Below, one piece after another: positions 13,751 through 14,263 of a DNA stretch of 14,263 nt. Within the stretch, counting starts at the first letter, position 1; the number at the start of each line of letters is the position of its first letter. The stretch is from Leptospira sp. 96542 (lineage in GTDB: Bacteria; Spirochaetota; Leptospiria; Leptospirales; Leptospiraceae): the NCBI GenBank assembly GCA_029310945.1, contig JARJFC010000073.1, forward strand, positions 1-14,263, given 5' to 3'. Position numbers and translations under genes: made by a program. Below the pieces are notes generated by a model. That model ran no database searches. It had not been told where the DNA came from and was given only the letters and a program-made list of their open reading frames with translations.

Positions 13751-14263
13751 ATGAATGTAAAAGACCAAGTTTTGCAAACCCTGAATATGTTTTTACCAAC
13801 GTACGACGCCTCTCTTGCCATTGCGGGTGGGGGTTGCAAAGCTTTTTATGCATTGGGCGTTGGCAAAACCATGAGAGAATGGGGAGTCCGGTTCAATGAA
13901 GTGTCTGGAGTTTCCGCTGGTGCCGCTATGGCACTTTGTATTCTTTCACGTACGGAAGAAGAATCGGTTGCGTATTTTGAAGAGATCACAAAAAGGAACT
14001 CGAGCAATTTCCATTTTTCAAATCTATTGCGTGGAGAGTCAACCTTCCCCCATGAAGATATGTACAGACGTACCATTCGGTTTGGTATGCGGTTTGATCG
14101 TGTGCGCGAATCAGGTGCAAAGGTTTGGATTCATTCTGTGCGCGCCTATCCTAAAGGAAATTCCTTAAAAAATAAATTTCGTTTGGCGAGGCTCATTTCC
14201 GAAACAGGACGTGCATTCATTTTGGACGATAGAGACCGGAGCGAAGGAGTAGCGGCCAATCGG
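13751..14263 (+). CDS. patatin-like phospholipase/acyl hydrolase, N-terminal part (runs off window)
   Basis: The frame stays open to the last base, giving 171 residues. It has the patatin fold marks: the oxyanion loop 'AIAGGGCKAFYALGVG' (24-39) and the nucleophile elbow GVSAG (53-57, Ser55). The catalytic aspartate of the DG[A/G] motif is beyond the window. Proteins of this type hydrolyse acyl esters of membrane lipids in the cytoplasm or at the membrane; some are RssA-like with no known substrate. The ATG at 13751 is taken as start, but an in-frame ATG at 13712 would add 13 residues and overlap the small secreted protein gene by 25 bp. Neither has a well-spaced ribosome site (GGGAG at 13694 and AGAGGA at 13727 are both too far). 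Close spacing suggests cotranscription with the small gene. Confidence 0.85.
   Translation, partial: MNVKDQVLQTLNMFLPTYDASLAIAGGGCKAFYALGVGKTMREWGVRFNEVSGVSAGAAMALCILSRTEEESVAYFEEITKRNSSNFHFSNLLRGESTFPHEDMYRRTIRFGMRFDRVRESGAKVWIHSVRAYPKGNSLKNKFRLARLISETGRAFILDDRDRSEGVAANR

Noticed and set aside
13486..13839. Open frames overlapping the small secreted protein gene on both strands
   Set aside because: The chosen frame has a clear signal peptide and a cysteine-rich domain; the alternatives have neither.
1..14263. CRISPR array, tRNA, rRNA or riboswitch
   Set aside because: No regularly spaced direct repeats, cloverleaf-like sequence or recognisable aptamer was seen in any intergenic gap; all gaps are under about 225 bp.

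Overview
The window reads as chromosomal DNA of a spirochaete of the genus Leptospira, most likely a saprophytic or intermediate species. I infer this from the moderately low GC content, dense gene packing, TTG and GTG starts, and the gene repertoire (CoaX-type pantothenate kinase, short single STAS protein, TelA/XpaC pair, clustered GT4 glycosyltransferases, patatin). The genus comes from recall of gene content, not from a search. No rRNA, tRNA, CRISPR array, insertion sequence or prophage is visible. No gene-free stretch exceeds about 220 bases.

Layout. (1) Bases 1-359 (+) are the 3' end of a type III pantothenate kinase gene (coaX), convergent with a leftward group. (2) Bases 412-2891 (-) hold, in transcription order, a short tyrosine-recombinase-like protein that lacks key catalytic residues, a single-domain STAS anti-anti-sigma protein, and a GT39/PMT-type membrane glycosyltransferase whose start overlaps the STAS gene. 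(3) Bases 3082-5835 (+) are a tight three-gene operon: TelA-family protein, a DUF4870-XpaC fusion overlapping it by one base, and an inositol-monophosphatase-family enzyme. (4) Bases 5816-10120 (-) are a four-gene operon for a surface glycan: a protein resembling a methyltransferase with a lost SAM loop, then three GT4 glycosyltransferases, with junctions of 0-2 nt. (5) Bases 10207-11112 (+), divergent from that operon, are rmd, GDP-4-keto-6-deoxy-D-mannose reductase, which makes GDP-D-rhamnose. (6) Bases 11109-13231 (-) are a two-gene unit: a DUF898/YjgN-type membrane protein with four repeats and an M48 metallopeptidase with an N-terminal DUF7092-like domain. (7) Bases 13455-14263 (+) are a small secreted four-cysteine protein, then a patatin-like phospholipase that runs off the end.

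How it fits together. Rmd and the GT operon diverge from an 86-bp gap. They look like a small nucleotide-sugar plus transferase module that could add D-rhamnose-containing units to a surface polysaccharide. The partner gene gmd and any polymerase or exporter are not in this window. TelA with XpaC is a recurrent bacterial pairing of unknown mechanism. The DUF898-M48 pair looks like an inner-membrane quality-control or envelope unit. Most of the window is ordinary core or accessory chromosome. The points most worth a second look are the degenerate integrase beside a STAS gene, the apparent pseudo-methyltransferase heading the glycosyltransferase operon, the DUF4870-XpaC fusion, the 50-residue periodicity of the DUF898 protein, and compact dyads in the two largest intergenic gaps.
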